Assembly (NCBI GenBank): GCA_038043465.1
Contig: JBBTBX010000007.1
Location: forward strand, 1-64,000
Source: SXRF01 sp038043465
GTDB lineage: Bacteria > Pseudomonadota > Alphaproteobacteria > Rickettsiales > SXRF01
DNA: 64,000 nucleotides
Reading direction: 5' to 3'
A program made the position numbers and the translations under genes. A model generated the notes under the pieces. That model searched no databases. It had not been told where the DNA came from and saw nothing but the letters and a program-made list of their open reading frames with translations. Shown here piece by piece: positions 51,796 through 61,697 of this stretch (the first letter of the stretch is position 1; every line of letters begins with the position of its first letter).

Positions 51796-51940
51796 GCTGT
51801 GTCGCCATTCACTACTATGTCTTGCTGCAAACATGGTTTTCCGCGCTTCCGCTACGCACGTACCAGTATGTACGCTTGCGTTGCGGTTCTCGAAAAACCA
51901 TGTTTTCGCTTGCGACCTAGCGTGAATGTCGATACAGCCT
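51794..51940. repeat. 147-bp palindromic element, copy 3 (variant ends)
   Basis: Terminal arms AGGCTGTGTCGCCATTCAC and GTGAATGTCGATACAGCCT are inverted with two mismatches. The centre (GCGCTTCCGCTACGCACGTACC ... GCGTTGCGGTTCTCG, read in parts) is the reverse complement of the core of the 25114 and 34995 elements, but the ends differ. It begins at the stop codon of the 50665 gene. Confidence 0.8.
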
Positions 51941-51958
51941 AGAGCCTATTTAGGAATA

Positions 51959-51989
51959 AAAAAAGCCCACTTGAAAAGTGGGCTTTTTA
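51959..51989. terminator. bidirectional terminator
   Basis: Stem AAGCCCACTT / AAGTGGGCTT with loop GAAA, flanked by A and T runs; it serves the convergent 50665 gene and the dsbA-like gene. Confidence 0.88.
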
Positions 51990-52007
51990 ACAATCATTCA
52001 GATTAAG

Positions 52008-52793
52008 TTATTTCTTATTGGTTTTTGCAGCGCGTACTTCAGCAACTGCTTTTTGCATTGCTTCAAATGACATTGCTCCTGGATAAAAATTATCACCTAT
52101 GATAATTGACGGTGTTCCAACCGCACCTATCGTGGTTCCTAAATCTTTATTCTTGTTTAAGATGGTTTCAATTTCAGGATTAGATATCTCTTTTTTCATT
52201 TTATCTTCGGAAATACCAAGCTTTTTTGCCTCTTCCAATATTTTACTTTCACTAATCATACCGTTTACGTTAAGCATAGCTTTATGAAAATCGAAATACT
52301 TATCTTTTGCAATACGATTAACTGCCAAAGCAGCCTTTGACGCTAATCTAGAGTTATCGCTCAATATTGGATATTCTTTGAAAACAACCCGAATTTTTTT
52401 GTCACTATCCATCAGCTTTGAAAGTGAGATAAATGCCTGTTTGCAATATCCACAGTGGTAATCAAAAAATTCTACTACAGTTACATCAGCATCAGCCGAT
52501 CCAACAACTGGAGAATTCGGATCTGAAAATATCTCTTTCTTATTTTTTGCGATTGCTTCTTTCGCATTAGCAACCATAATGTTTGCCTGGTTCTCCTGCA
52601 TCTTTTCTATTACTTGTGTAAGTATGGTTGGGTCACTAAGCAAAACCTCTTTTACCAACGCAGGTAATTGATCACGGGTAACGGGGGCATTTTTATTGTC
52701 GGAAGATGCCTGCGCCATCACAGCAGTTGAAAATAAAAAAGCAGAAGCAAGAATTGTCGACAGGCTAGTGGTAAAAAGATTTGAACCAGACAT
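52008..52793 (-). CDS. DsbA-family periplasmic thiol-disulfide protein
   Basis: A 261-residue protein with a signal peptide (about residues 1-29), a helical N-terminal region ('LPALVKEVLLSDPTILTQVIEKMQ', as in Com1/BdbD-type proteins) and a DsbA-like thioredoxin domain with 'FFDYHCGYCKQAF' (CGYC). 'GAVGTPSIIIGDNFYPGAM' holds the cis-Pro. It likely forms or shuffles disulfides in exported proteins. It is the last gene of a minus-strand group after rne and the M48 protease. Confidence 0.9.
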   Translation of the reverse strand: MSGSNLFTTSLSTILASAFLFSTAVMAQASSDNKNAPVTRDQLPALVKEVLLSDPTILTQVIEKMQENQANIMVANAKEAIAKNKKEIFSDPNSPVVGSADADVTVVEFFDYHCGYCKQAFISLSKLMDSDKKIRVVFKEYPILSDNSRLASKAALAVNRIAKDKYFDFHKAMLNVNGMISESKILEEAKKLGISEDKMKKEISNPEIETILNKNKDLGTTIGAVGTPSIIIGDNFYPGAMSFEAMQKAVAEVRAAKTNKK

Positions 52794-52873
52794 ATATTAA
52801 GACTCCATATTTTTTTTAATAAAAACCGTCAGTAATATTAACAATCCTTCAAAACAAAGTATAGTGGTAAATT

Positions 52874-54232
52874 CTAGAGCGGACTATTTTTCTTATCTTC
52901 TTGCTTTTTCATATCTTCTGCTTTGTTCTTAACGTCATAAGCGTTTCTCTGAGCAGGGCTTCCGGCTTTTAGTCCTGAAATGGCTAGATTAGCCATTCTG
53001 GTCGCTGTTTCTGTATCATTTTGTAATAAAGCTTCTTCAGCTAGAGCAAGATAGGACATAGGTAGGTCACTAACAGAGCCATAGGCGGTGGCAAGGAATC
53101 TCCAGGCGGCTGGATTAGTGTTATCAATGGAAACTGACTTCTTCAGATGGGCAATGGCTGACCCAAGTGCTGCAGGAGTCTTCTGGGAAATTTCAACTTT
53201 TCCTAAATCTGCCAGTATAAGTGATGAATTGGGAAGAAGTCTTGCTGCTTCTTTATATGATTCAAGAGCTTCTTTGCTCCGTCCGTTTTCAAATAATATT
53301 TGTCCTTTTAATTCATGGAAAAACGGATCTTTTGGAGCTTCTTCTATAAGGCTGTTTATCTCAATTAGCGAACTTTCGATATTTGGCATTTTGTAATAAG
53401 CTACAGCACGGGCAATTCGTGCTGGAACGCTTTTATCGCTTGCCGGATATTTCTGTAATGTACGTTCCGGTGTTTGGATAAAACCGTAGAGTTTTGCAAC
53501 AATACGCTGCTGGGAAATAAGGTATGATTTGGGATATTGCCCCAAAGGAATTTTAGATTTTTCTACATGGTTGCGTACAAACTCTATACGGTCATTAGTC
53601 AGCGGATGGGTAAGCATATATGGATCAGGAGAACCAAATTGCTTGCGTTCATTCCGCTTTAGCATCTCAAACATTTTTACCATGCCGTTTGCGGAGATTC
53701 CCAGCTTATCAAGAGTTGTCATGGCAGATTGGTCGGCGGCCTGCTCATTGGCGCGGGTGTAAGAAAAGAAATTACGGGCTATAGTGTTTTGACCACCAGT
53801 AATTATTGCCGCTGCCGCTTCTGGCTTTTTAGATACAACCGCGCTGGCAGCCCCAAGGACAAAAGTAAGAACTGTGCCAAGCTGTGCATTTTTGATTTTT
53901 TCTGTCCCTTGTATCAAATGCCCACCTGCTATATGTCCTGTTTCATGCGCCATAACCCCGATGAGAATATCCGGAGTTTCTGCAGCCATAATCAAACCGG
54001 AATTTATGAACATATTTGCTCCGCCGGCAACATAAGCATTCAATCCGCTATCCTGAACTATAAATATTTTGGTGGTAGATGGATTAACACCAGCTGTTCT
54101 GAAGATAGGGTCAGCATAACTCCTTAACGCATGCTCTATTTCTGCATCACGGATTAAGGGAATAGCAAGCGCGATAGTGGATTGTAAGAACGTCAGTAAG
54201 AAAGAAAATATTAATGAATAGATTCTAATCAT
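52874..54232 (-). CDS. M48 metalloprotease with TPR repeats (BepA-like)
   Basis: A 452-residue protein with a signal peptide (about residues 1-23). The Zn motif is 'HETGHIAGGH' (His96, Glu97, His100), with the third ligand in 'EQAADQSAM'. The C-terminal half (about 255-430) is TPR-like ('HELKGQILFENGRSKEALESYKEAARLLP'). BepA in E. coli monitors outer-membrane protein and LptD assembly. It begins 18 bases after the rne stop. Confidence 0.9.
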   Translation of the reverse strand: MIRIYSLIFSFLLTFLQSTIALAIPLIRDAEIEHALRSYADPIFRTAGVNPSTTKIFIVQDSGLNAYVAGGANMFINSGLIMAAETPDILIGVMAHETGHIAGGHLIQGTEKIKNAQLGTVLTFVLGAASAVVSKKPEAAAAIITGGQNTIARNFFSYTRANEQAADQSAMTTLDKLGISANGMVKMFEMLKRNERKQFGSPDPYMLTHPLTNDRIEFVRNHVEKSKIPLGQYPKSYLISQQRIVAKLYGFIQTPERTLQKYPASDKSVPARIARAVAYYKMPNIESSLIEINSLIEEAPKDPFFHELKGQILFENGRSKEALESYKEAARLLPNSSLILADLGKVEISQKTPAALGSAIAHLKKSVSIDNTNPAAWRFLATAYGSVSDLPMSYLALAEEALLQNDTETATRMANLAISGLKAGSPAQRNAYDVKNKAEDMKKQEDKKNSPL

Positions 54233-54250
54233 CCAATCATCCGATCATCT

Positions 54251-56848
54251 CTACTCATCAAGACTTATCATCTTCTGCCACCAGCCACGTTTAGGTTGTG
54301 GTGGTGGAGAAGTGTTAGAAGATTGTGTCTCCAATTCTGTAGTCTTATAATCGTGGAATGCCTTGTAAGTAGGTGGTGCAGGCGTGGCAGCCGGACGCAT
54401 ATCTGATGCGAAAGCAGGCAAAGCCTTGCCATCAACCAGCTCTGCCGCGCCACCTTTCCAACTTGTGGGTACAGCCTCCCCCTCTTTTTGCTCAGTAGCA
54501 CCATTACGCTCACTACGGTCACGCCATTTGCGGCGACCACGGCCACCACGCTCACGCTGGCGTTTAGGAGATGTTTCTTCGCCATCTGCTACTTTTTCTT
54601 CAGAAATATTCTCACCATCTACCTGTGGTGTTGAATCCGGATAATCGCTGGCTACTCTTTCCTGGTTGTCTCCACGGTCAGAATTGTTGCGGTTGCGACG
54701 ACCACGGCGACGGCTTCGGCGTAATTCATTGCCAGCATTTTCAACTGCTTTATTATTTTCTTTATCATCATCAACCTCACTGGCAGCAGCATCAACAACA
54801 TTGCTATCAACGCTATCACCGGCTTGCGCTTCAATGTTTCGTGGACGTTCATTGCGTTCTGGACGTTCCGGACGTTTTGGTCGCCGGAATTCATTGCTTT
54901 CAGCGCGGTCATTGGCATTGCGGCGAACTTTTTCAACAACAAATTCTGAAGCGGCAAATTCCGGATTGATAAGAATCTGGATTGAAATACCGTAACGTTT
55001 CTCCAATTCCTGTAATGCTGTCCTTTTATAATTCAGCATATGCATGGCAAGAGCCTGTTGCGCCATTACCCTTAAGCTTGTGATATTGCCACTGCTCGCT
55101 TCCTTTTCAATTGCTCGTATCGCCTGTATTCCCATAGACTCGTGCGAGCGTATAACTCCACGCCCTATACAATGCGGGCATTGCATCATGTTGGTTTCAG
55201 ATAAGCTGGAACGCAGGCGTTGGCGCGACATTTCCAGAAGTCCAAACGGGCTGATGCGTCCAAGTTGAATCTTGGCGCGGTCAGTTTTCATTGCATCTTT
55301 TAAAGTTTTCTCAACAGCACGACGATTACGCGAATCAAGCATATCGATAAAATCTATCACTACCAGACCTGCTAAATCACGCAGGCGTAGCTGCCTGGCA
55401 ACTTCAGAAGCTGCTTCAAGATTAGTTTTTAGCGCGGTTTCTTCAATATTGCGCTCGCCAGTGGCGCGTCCAGAATTCACGTCAATAGAAATCAAGGCCT
55501 CAGTCGGGTTGATAACCAGATATGCTCCGGATTTCATCTTCACCACCGGATCATGCATGGATAGCAGCTGTTCCTCTATATTATATGAATAGAAAAGAGG
55601 CGTTTGCGCCGAATATTTTTTTATTTTCGGCAAATGGCTTGGCAGCAACAGTTTCATGAACTCACGGGCAGATTTATAAGCAGATTCTCCCTCAATCACT
55701 ATTTCATCAATGTCATTGCTATATTGGTCGCGGATAGCGCGTTTTACAATGTCGCTTTCTTCATAAATCAGGGCAGGGGCGTTGGATTTAAGCGTATCTT
55801 CTCTGATTACATTCCATAATTTCACCAGGTAATCAAAGTCACGTTTGATTTCGGCGTGGGTGCGATCCATTCCGGCGGTGCGGATTATAACACTCATTCC
55901 CTCAGCCAGACGGAATTCGGTTGAGATTGCTTTAAGCCTTTTGCGATCTTCCGCGCTGGCAATTTTGCGGGAAATACCACCATCTTTCGGAGAATTGGGC
56001 ATGAGTACGCAGTAACGTCCAGCCAGTGACAGATAGGTGGTAAGCGACGCGCCTTTATTTCCTCGCTCTTCTTTTATAACCTGCATCAACACTATCTGAC
56101 CGCGACGGATAACTTCCTGAATCTTATAGCGACGCATGAACACATTGCGCTTGCGTTTATCGCGCAGTTCTTCTTCATCATTAGCAAGGGTTTCAACTTC
56201 TTCCTTTTCACCTTCCGGTGAAGCGACATTTTCTTCGCTAACTTGTGCATTATCGCCAGAACCATTTTCGGATGATTCTGTTGCGGCCACATTTTCAATT
56301 TCTGATTGTGAGGAAAAACCGCTCTCAGTGATGTCAAGCATCTCATTTGCAGAGGGAGTCATTTCTTCACTGATTGATATGTCAATTGCCCCATGCACAA
56401 GATAAGCAGGGCGTTCCTGATCGTCAGGGTTTGTTTCATCATTTACGGTGTTTTCGTTGTCAGAGGCGGAAACATTGCCGCCTTCAGTTTCTGTATTTTC
56501 AGAAGAATTCTGCTCTGTTTCATCAGTATTACTAACATTTTCCTGTGAATTATCTTCAATTTCACGGGCAGCTTCTTCCAGTAATTTTTTGCGGTCAGAA
56601 ACCGGAATCTGGTAATAATCAGTATGGATTTCAGAAAATGGCAAAAAACCCTGCTTGCCACCGCCATATTCCACAAAGGCAGCCTGCAATGAAGGTTCAA
56701 CCCGCGTAATTTTTGCTAGGTAAATATTTCCTTTAAGTTGTTTTTTTGCTGTGCTTACAAAATCGAAATCATAAATCTGATTTTCGTCTGCAATCACCAC
56801 GCGTGTTTCTTCTGGATGAAGTGCATCAATAAGCATGCGCTTAGTCAT
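54251..56848 (-). CDS. rne: ribonuclease E/G
   Basis: An 865-residue RNase E of alphaproteobacterial form. The S1 domain is at the start, split by a long acidic insert (about residues 92-225). The catalytic DNase I-like domain carries 'ISIDVNSGRATGERN' and 'GLVVIDFIDML', and the Zn-link is 'CPHCIGRG' near residue 554. The C-terminal 230 residues are Arg-rich and acidic patches ('RRSRRRGRRNRNN'), expected to bind RNA and degradosome partners. It starts mRNA decay and processes rRNA/tRNA. Confidence 0.95.
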   Translation of the reverse strand: MTKRMLIDALHPEETRVVIADENQIYDFDFVSTAKKQLKGNIYLAKITRVEPSLQAAFVEYGGGKQGFLPFSEIHTDYYQIPVSDRKKLLEEAAREIEDNSQENVSNTDETEQNSSENTETEGGNVSASDNENTVNDETNPDDQERPAYLVHGAIDISISEEMTPSANEMLDITESGFSSQSEIENVAATESSENGSGDNAQVSEENVASPEGEKEEVETLANDEEELRDKRKRNVFMRRYKIQEVIRRGQIVLMQVIKEERGNKGASLTTYLSLAGRYCVLMPNSPKDGGISRKIASAEDRKRLKAISTEFRLAEGMSVIIRTAGMDRTHAEIKRDFDYLVKLWNVIREDTLKSNAPALIYEESDIVKRAIRDQYSNDIDEIVIEGESAYKSAREFMKLLLPSHLPKIKKYSAQTPLFYSYNIEEQLLSMHDPVVKMKSGAYLVINPTEALISIDVNSGRATGERNIEETALKTNLEAASEVARQLRLRDLAGLVVIDFIDMLDSRNRRAVEKTLKDAMKTDRAKIQLGRISPFGLLEMSRQRLRSSLSETNMMQCPHCIGRGVIRSHESMGIQAIRAIEKEASSGNITSLRVMAQQALAMHMLNYKRTALQELEKRYGISIQILINPEFAASEFVVEKVRRNANDRAESNEFRRPKRPERPERNERPRNIEAQAGDSVDSNVVDAAASEVDDDKENNKAVENAGNELRRSRRRGRRNRNNSDRGDNQERVASDYPDSTPQVDGENISEEKVADGEETSPKRQRERGGRGRRKWRDRSERNGATEQKEGEAVPTSWKGGAAELVDGKALPAFASDMRPAATPAPPTYKAFHDYKTTELETQSSNTSPPPQPKRGWWQKMISLDE

Positions 56849-57281
56849 AAAGTGGGACTCCTTGTCATTAGCCCCACGGCAGCACAGTCAGTATGTTTGT
56901 TATTGGCTCGGCGATATTCTGGCAAAATGACAACGCACTCTCCCCAGAGCTTTTATTCTCTGTGAAAGTGGCGGTGAAACAGTACAAAATAACAAATCCA
57001 TATAAAAACAAATGACTTAACTAAAACCGTGAGGTCGAGGTTATATAAAAAATTACTTATAATCTGCAAGGCAATCACTATTTGCTTCCTTACGCATGCT
57101 TTCTTACAAATCCTGAAGCAACTGCGTGGCAAATGGCAACCACCTGTATTCCTTGTTTTTTGCGTTGCGCGGATAAATTTCCGATAGTGCAATGCAATAA
57201 ACATAACTACTATAATATCTAAAAACAAATTATACAACGAACTTATTGACATGAATTTATTGACACAGTGTTAATTTTGTA
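56849..57281. other. 433-base non-coding stretch, rne leader and possible gene remnant
   Basis: No convincing gene. The left 100 bases on the minus strand probably form the rne leader. A 99-codon minus-strand frame at 56953-57252 has no ribosome site or family likeness. Parts of another minus frame read like protein (RWLPFATQLLQDL, stop, ESMRKEANSDCLADYK), which hints at a decayed gene, but I cannot name it. Confidence 0.4.
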
Positions 57282-57303
57282 GTAGCAAACTATAGTTTGC
57301 TAC
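57282..57303. promoter_or_regulatory. 22-bp perfect palindrome, likely operator
   Basis: GTAGCAAACTA followed directly by its reverse complement. It lies 70 bases before an HTH gene and just after tandem TTGACA hexamers (57246, 57260), so it may overlap the promoter and be the binding site of that protein. Confidence 0.55.
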
Positions 57304-57372
57304 GGTATACTCATTCCAACTGAAGAGTTGGGATGGGTATAGCTAAAAATTATTGGAAGGAGTATTTGAGCC

Positions 57373-57690
57373 ATGCCTAAAGGAACAACATTACAAGAAT
57401 ACACAGAACAATATTTTATTCAGCATCCAGAGGAAATTGAAGATTTTTTGAAAGAAAGCTTTGAGGAATACGCCAAGGACGGTAATAGTGCCGCCCTGCT
57501 CTCGCAACTGCGTGTTATTGCTCGTGTTAAAGGTGTATCTGCAATTGCTCTTGAAGTTGGATTGACAAGGCAAGGACTACAGAAAGCCCTTTCCGTGAAG
57601 GGCAACCCACGGCTTGATAATATCAATTCTATTATGACAGCAATGGGTTATCATCTAATGCCGCAAAGAATTGATTTGCACGTAAGATAA
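57373..57690 (+). CDS. HTH antitoxin-like regulator (HigA-type addiction module antidote)
   Basis: A 105-residue protein of the 'probable addiction module antidote' family: N-terminal 'LQEYTEQYFIQHPEEIEDFLKESFEEYAKDGN', then an HTH ('VSAIALEVGLTRQGLQKALS', about residues 55-80) and 'PRLDNINSIMTAMGYHL'. The usual upstream RelE/HigB-type toxin is missing. It lies between rne and the amidase, which are normally direct neighbours. It may act as a solo regulator. Confidence 0.82.
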   Translation: MPKGTTLQEYTEQYFIQHPEEIEDFLKESFEEYAKDGNSAALLSQLRVIARVKGVSAIALEVGLTRQGLQKALSVKGNPRLDNINSIMTAMGYHLMPQRIDLHVR

Positions 57691-57856
57691 AAACCTATCC
57701 GAACTTCGCGTAACGGATAAGTTGATGATTGCAGCGCATGGGTAGGCAGAACTTATTGAATGAATATGTATTTTGGATGTATTTTTTTGTTCAAATATTG
57801 ATTTATTTACAATACAACCGAGAAAACATTTATTTATTTACCGTTTTGTAACCAAA

Positions 57857-59032
57857 ATGAGAAAAGTAGAATATTTAGTAAATTTCTCTATAGTCTTTTT
57901 ATTTTTGCTATGCTCGGCATTTGCCGTGCAGGCAGGTGAAATATTGCAGTTTGAGCATAAGGGCAATAACGAGAGAGTTATTATCAATTCAGCTAATCTC
58001 AATAATCATAAGGTTTTTATGATTCAGAATCCGGAAAGGCTGGTGGTTGATATACCTTCCTTGCCGGGAAAAAACTCTTTCTCACTTCCCAGCAGTTATA
58101 AGGGAAAAATTATAAAGTCTGTACGTTTTGCGCAGTTTAATCCTAAAACCTCGCGCTTTGTGTTTGATTTGAATGAAAAGATAAAAGTTGTTTCTGTGAA
58201 GAATGATAAAAAGAAAAAATTAGTAATAAGTATATCTGCAAAAGCAGTAAGCCAAAAATCTGCCAATGTACCACAAGCAAAAAACTCCGAAATCTCAAAG
58301 CCTTCAAAAACCCCAAAAAAAGTTAAAGCTAATATTCCGCCACTGATTGTAATTGATGCCGGACATGGTGGGGTTGATCCCGGTGCTATAGGGGAAAGTG
58401 GTACGCAGGAAAAAGATCTGGTTCTGTGGTATGCCAAGGCTTTGAAGTCAAAACTGCTTAAGCTGAACAAATATCGGATATTGCTCACCCGTTCTGACGA
58501 TAAATACATTACACTAAGGGAAAGAATCGCGATAGCCAGGCGGGCAAATGCCAGTATGTTTATATCGTTGCATGCGGATTCTGCCAACGAACAAAGTGCG
58601 CGTGGTATTTCTGTGTATACAGTTTCAGAACAAGCTTCGGATAAAGAAGCAGAGGCACTGGCGGCAAGGGAAAATAAATCTGATATAATAGGCGGTATGG
58701 ATTTGTCGGGAGCGCGTCCGGATGTGGCGGATATATTAATTTCTCTGGCGCAGCGTGAAACCAAAAACAATTCTGCAACTCTTGCCGATTTGCTGGTTAT
58801 TCACCTTGATGACAGGGTACGGACAGTGCCAAGCCCGCACCGCTTTGCTGGTTTTGCCGTGTTAAAAGCTCCGGATATACCATCTGTGCTTGTAGAGATA
58901 GGGTTTTTATCAAATGCACAGGAAGAGAAAGAGCTTAGATCAAAAATATATCGTGATAAGGTGATAGATGGTATTACCGTAGGGGTTGAATCATATTTTC
59001 GTAAGAAATCAGCAATGGGAACTAGTAATTAA
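57857..59032 (+). CDS. N-acetylmuramoyl-L-alanine amidase (AmiC-like)
   Basis: A 391-residue protein started at 57857, which gives a signal peptide ('VNFSIVFLFLLCSAFAVQA'). An AMIN domain (about 25-115) targets it to the septum or cell wall. The Amidase_3 domain (about 160-385) has 'IVIDAGHGGVDPGAIG', 'LTRSDDKYITLRER', 'MFISLHADS' and the catalytic Glu in 'SVLVEIGFLSN'. It splits daughter-cell peptidoglycan. It abuts the PBP1A gene. Confidence 0.94.
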   Translation: MRKVEYLVNFSIVFLFLLCSAFAVQAGEILQFEHKGNNERVIINSANLNNHKVFMIQNPERLVVDIPSLPGKNSFSLPSSYKGKIIKSVRFAQFNPKTSRFVFDLNEKIKVVSVKNDKKKKLVISISAKAVSQKSANVPQAKNSEISKPSKTPKKVKANIPPLIVIDAGHGGVDPGAIGESGTQEKDLVLWYAKALKSKLLKLNKYRILLTRSDDKYITLRERIAIARRANASMFISLHADSANEQSARGISVYTVSEQASDKEAEALAARENKSDIIGGMDLSGARPDVADILISLAQRETKNNSATLADLLVIHLDDRVRTVPSPHRFAGFAVLKAPDIPSVLVEIGFLSNAQEEKELRSKIYRDKVIDGITVGVESYFRKKSAMGTSN

Positions 59033-61696
59033 ATGGTACGCAATAGATTTTTACGGGGAGTTATAGGACTATTTGGCTGGCTGTTTTCCATAGGCATTGT
59101 TGGTTTGGCGGTAGCTATTGCGATGTTCTATTATTACGCTAAAGATTTGCCGGATTACAGCCAGTTATCACGCTATGATCCGGCAACCTTGACCCGGCTT
59201 TACGCTGCAAATGGAAAACTTCTTGCCGAATATGCTACAGAAAAACGAGTATTCGTTCCTCTTTCGGCAATTCCCAAATCTGTCACTAACGCATTTTTAT
59301 CGGCGGAGGATAAAAATTTCTATTCTCATAAAGGCATTGATTTTACTGGTCTTGCCCGTGCCGTAATCAATAATATTAAAAATTATGGACAAGGAAAATC
59401 ACTGGTTGGTGGTTCGACTATAACCCAGCAGGTTGTGAAAAACTTCCTGCTTACCAACGAAAAATCCATCGAAAGAAAAATTAAAGAAGCTATTTTGGCC
59501 ATGCGTATCAGTCGCGTATATAACAAGGATAGGATTCTGGAACTGTACCTGAACGAGATTTATTTAGGGCTTGGTTCATATGGGGTGGCGGCGGCAGCGC
59601 AGAATTACTTTAATAAATCGCTTGATGAACTCACTATTGAGGAAATTGCACTTCTGGCAGCAGAGCCAAAAGCTCCGGCGCAATATAATCCGCGTAAGAA
59701 TTATGACGCAGCTAAGGAACGTCGCGATTGGGTTATAAAGCGCATGCGCGAAGACGGGTATATAACACCGGAGCAGGAAATAATAGCTAAAGAAGCACCT
59801 ATTACTTTGCGTGACCGTGATGTTACCGACACTGCCCGCGCTGATTTTTTCTCGGAAGAAGTAAGGCGCACTCTTGCTGATATGTATGGGGCGGATGTAC
59901 TTTATGGCGGTGGTCTGGTGGTAAAAACCACCTTGAATCCGGAATTGCAGATTGCTGCTGATAAGGCTTTGCAGAAAACCTTGATAGATTATGATCGCAG
60001 GCGTGGTTATCGTGGTGCGCTGGCACATATAGCATCGCAGAAAGAATGGAAGGATACTCTCGCCACTCTTTCAAAAGAACACGCCTACCATTTGCTGGAT
60101 AATCAGAAGATGGCAGTAGTTTCTGCTTTGGATGAAGACAAGGCACAGGTCGTTTTTAATGATGACAAGCGCGGAGTTTTACCGTTCTCTCTTATGAAAT
60201 GGACGCGCCGTGTAATTGCTGATGGAAAAATTGGCGCGGAGGTCAGAAAACCTTCTGATATACTAAAAATTGGCGATGTAATTATAGTGTCTTCTCTTTC
60301 CGAGGAAGAAGAAAAAATAGTAGGGTCTAAGAAATTAACCAACAAAAAAACCACGGATAAAAAATCACAAGATGCTGGTGAAGTAAACAAAGCTTGGAGT
60401 CTGGCTCAGATTCCGGAAATTAATGGTGCGATGGTGGTGCTTGATCCACATACCGGTAGAGTACTTGCCATGTCAGGCGGATATGCTTACGGTGGCACGG
60501 AATTCAACCGTGCGACACAGGCAAAACGCCAGCCAGGTTCATCATTTAAACCTTTCGTGTATTTGTCAGCTCTGGAAAATGGATTCTCTCCATCCGACGT
60601 GTTACTGGATGCGCCGGTTTCCATGTCGCAAGGGCAGGGGATGACAGCATGGCGACCGACTAACTACCATAATGAATATTTAGGACCAATCACAATGCGG
60701 GTCGGGTTAGAGAAGTCACGAAACACGATTACAGTACGGCTTGCGCAGGCGATGGGATTGGAGAATGTTCTGGAAATGGCTCAAAGGTTTGGAATTTATG
60801 ACAATCCTCCCAAACATTTTTCAATCGTGCTTGGTGCGGTTGAAACAACCCTAATGCGTATGGTTAATGCCTACGGTATGATTGCTAATGGTGGTAAAAA
60901 AATAACACCGTCACTCATTGAGCGCATTGATGACAGGCATGGCAAGACAATTTTCCGCCGTGACGACCGGATTTGCAGTGGCTGCAAGCTTGAATATATA
61001 TCGCAAATAGAAGAGAATAACGCGCCTCCTGAACTCCCTGATATACGTGAGCAAGTCGCTGACCCACGGGTTGTTTATCAGCTTACTTCCATACTGCATG
61101 GTGTTGCGACAAGAGGAACAGCAGCACGTTCTAAAGAAATCGGCAAGGTTGTTGCAGGAAAAACCGGAACGACCAATGATAGTCTGGACACGTGGTTTGT
61201 AGGCTTCACGCCTGATCTGGTTGCCGGAGTTTTTGTTGGTTATGATAAACCACGAACTCTTGGCAAAAAAGAAACAGGCTCATCAGTTGCTCTGCCAGCC
61301 TTTATTTCTTTTATGAAAACCGCCCTTGCCGATGTTCCCAATAAACCATTCCGTGTGCCACGTGGCATCCAGTTGGTAAAAGTCGATTTGCATTCTGGTA
61401 TGCCCATAGATTCTTTTAACGATGAAGAATTACCAGAAATGAAAATTATCGACGAGTCATTTGTAGTCGGTGATCCTATATTTATTCCTGGTAAGACCGA
61501 AGCAGGCTCAAATGCAAAGAAATCTGATTCTGCAGTTATAGATCCGCAGGATGCAAATACCACCCCGCCGGTAATTGATGGCTTTAACGAAAACGAATCG
61601 GAAACTAACGTAGAAATTACTGAACCGGAAATTATTGAGCCGGAAGAAACACCGGTTGAAATCCCACCATTAAATAGTGGCGGTGGTTTGTATTAA
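59033..61696 (+). CDS. mrcA: penicillin-binding protein 1A
   Basis: An 887-residue class A PBP. A membrane anchor (about residues 8-32) precedes the glycosyltransferase domain ('SAEDKNFYSHKGIDF' near 91, 'GGSTITQQVVKNFLL', 'RKIKEAILAMRI', 'LNEIYLG'). The transpeptidase has 'GSSFKPF' (Ser near 502), 'KSRNT' and 'KTGTTND' (near 709). An OB-like region lies between. A long acidic, Pro-rich tail follows. Its ATG comes directly after the amidase stop, so the two are co-transcribed. It polymerises and cross-links peptidoglycan. Confidence 0.96.
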   Translation: MVRNRFLRGVIGLFGWLFSIGIVGLAVAIAMFYYYAKDLPDYSQLSRYDPATLTRLYAANGKLLAEYATEKRVFVPLSAIPKSVTNAFLSAEDKNFYSHKGIDFTGLARAVINNIKNYGQGKSLVGGSTITQQVVKNFLLTNEKSIERKIKEAILAMRISRVYNKDRILELYLNEIYLGLGSYGVAAAAQNYFNKSLDELTIEEIALLAAEPKAPAQYNPRKNYDAAKERRDWVIKRMREDGYITPEQEIIAKEAPITLRDRDVTDTARADFFSEEVRRTLADMYGADVLYGGGLVVKTTLNPELQIAADKALQKTLIDYDRRRGYRGALAHIASQKEWKDTLATLSKEHAYHLLDNQKMAVVSALDEDKAQVVFNDDKRGVLPFSLMKWTRRVIADGKIGAEVRKPSDILKIGDVIIVSSLSEEEEKIVGSKKLTNKKTTDKKSQDAGEVNKAWSLAQIPEINGAMVVLDPHTGRVLAMSGGYAYGGTEFNRATQAKRQPGSSFKPFVYLSALENGFSPSDVLLDAPVSMSQGQGMTAWRPTNYHNEYLGPITMRVGLEKSRNTITVRLAQAMGLENVLEMAQRFGIYDNPPKHFSIVLGAVETTLMRMVNAYGMIANGGKKITPSLIERIDDRHGKTIFRRDDRICSGCKLEYISQIEENNAPPELPDIREQVADPRVVYQLTSILHGVATRGTAARSKEIGKVVAGKTGTTNDSLDTWFVGFTPDLVAGVFVGYDKPRTLGKKETGSSVALPAFISFMKTALADVPNKPFRVPRGIQLVKVDLHSGMPIDSFNDEELPEMKIIDESFVVGDPIFIPGKTEAGSNAKKSDSAVIDPQDANTTPPVIDGFNENESETNVEITEPEIIEPEETPVEIPPLNSGGGLY

Positions 61697-61697
61697 A

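Noticed and set aside
56953..57252. 99-residue minus-strand protein
   Set aside because: No ribosome site, unusual composition and no family likeness; it overlaps a region that looks like a decayed gene in another frame.
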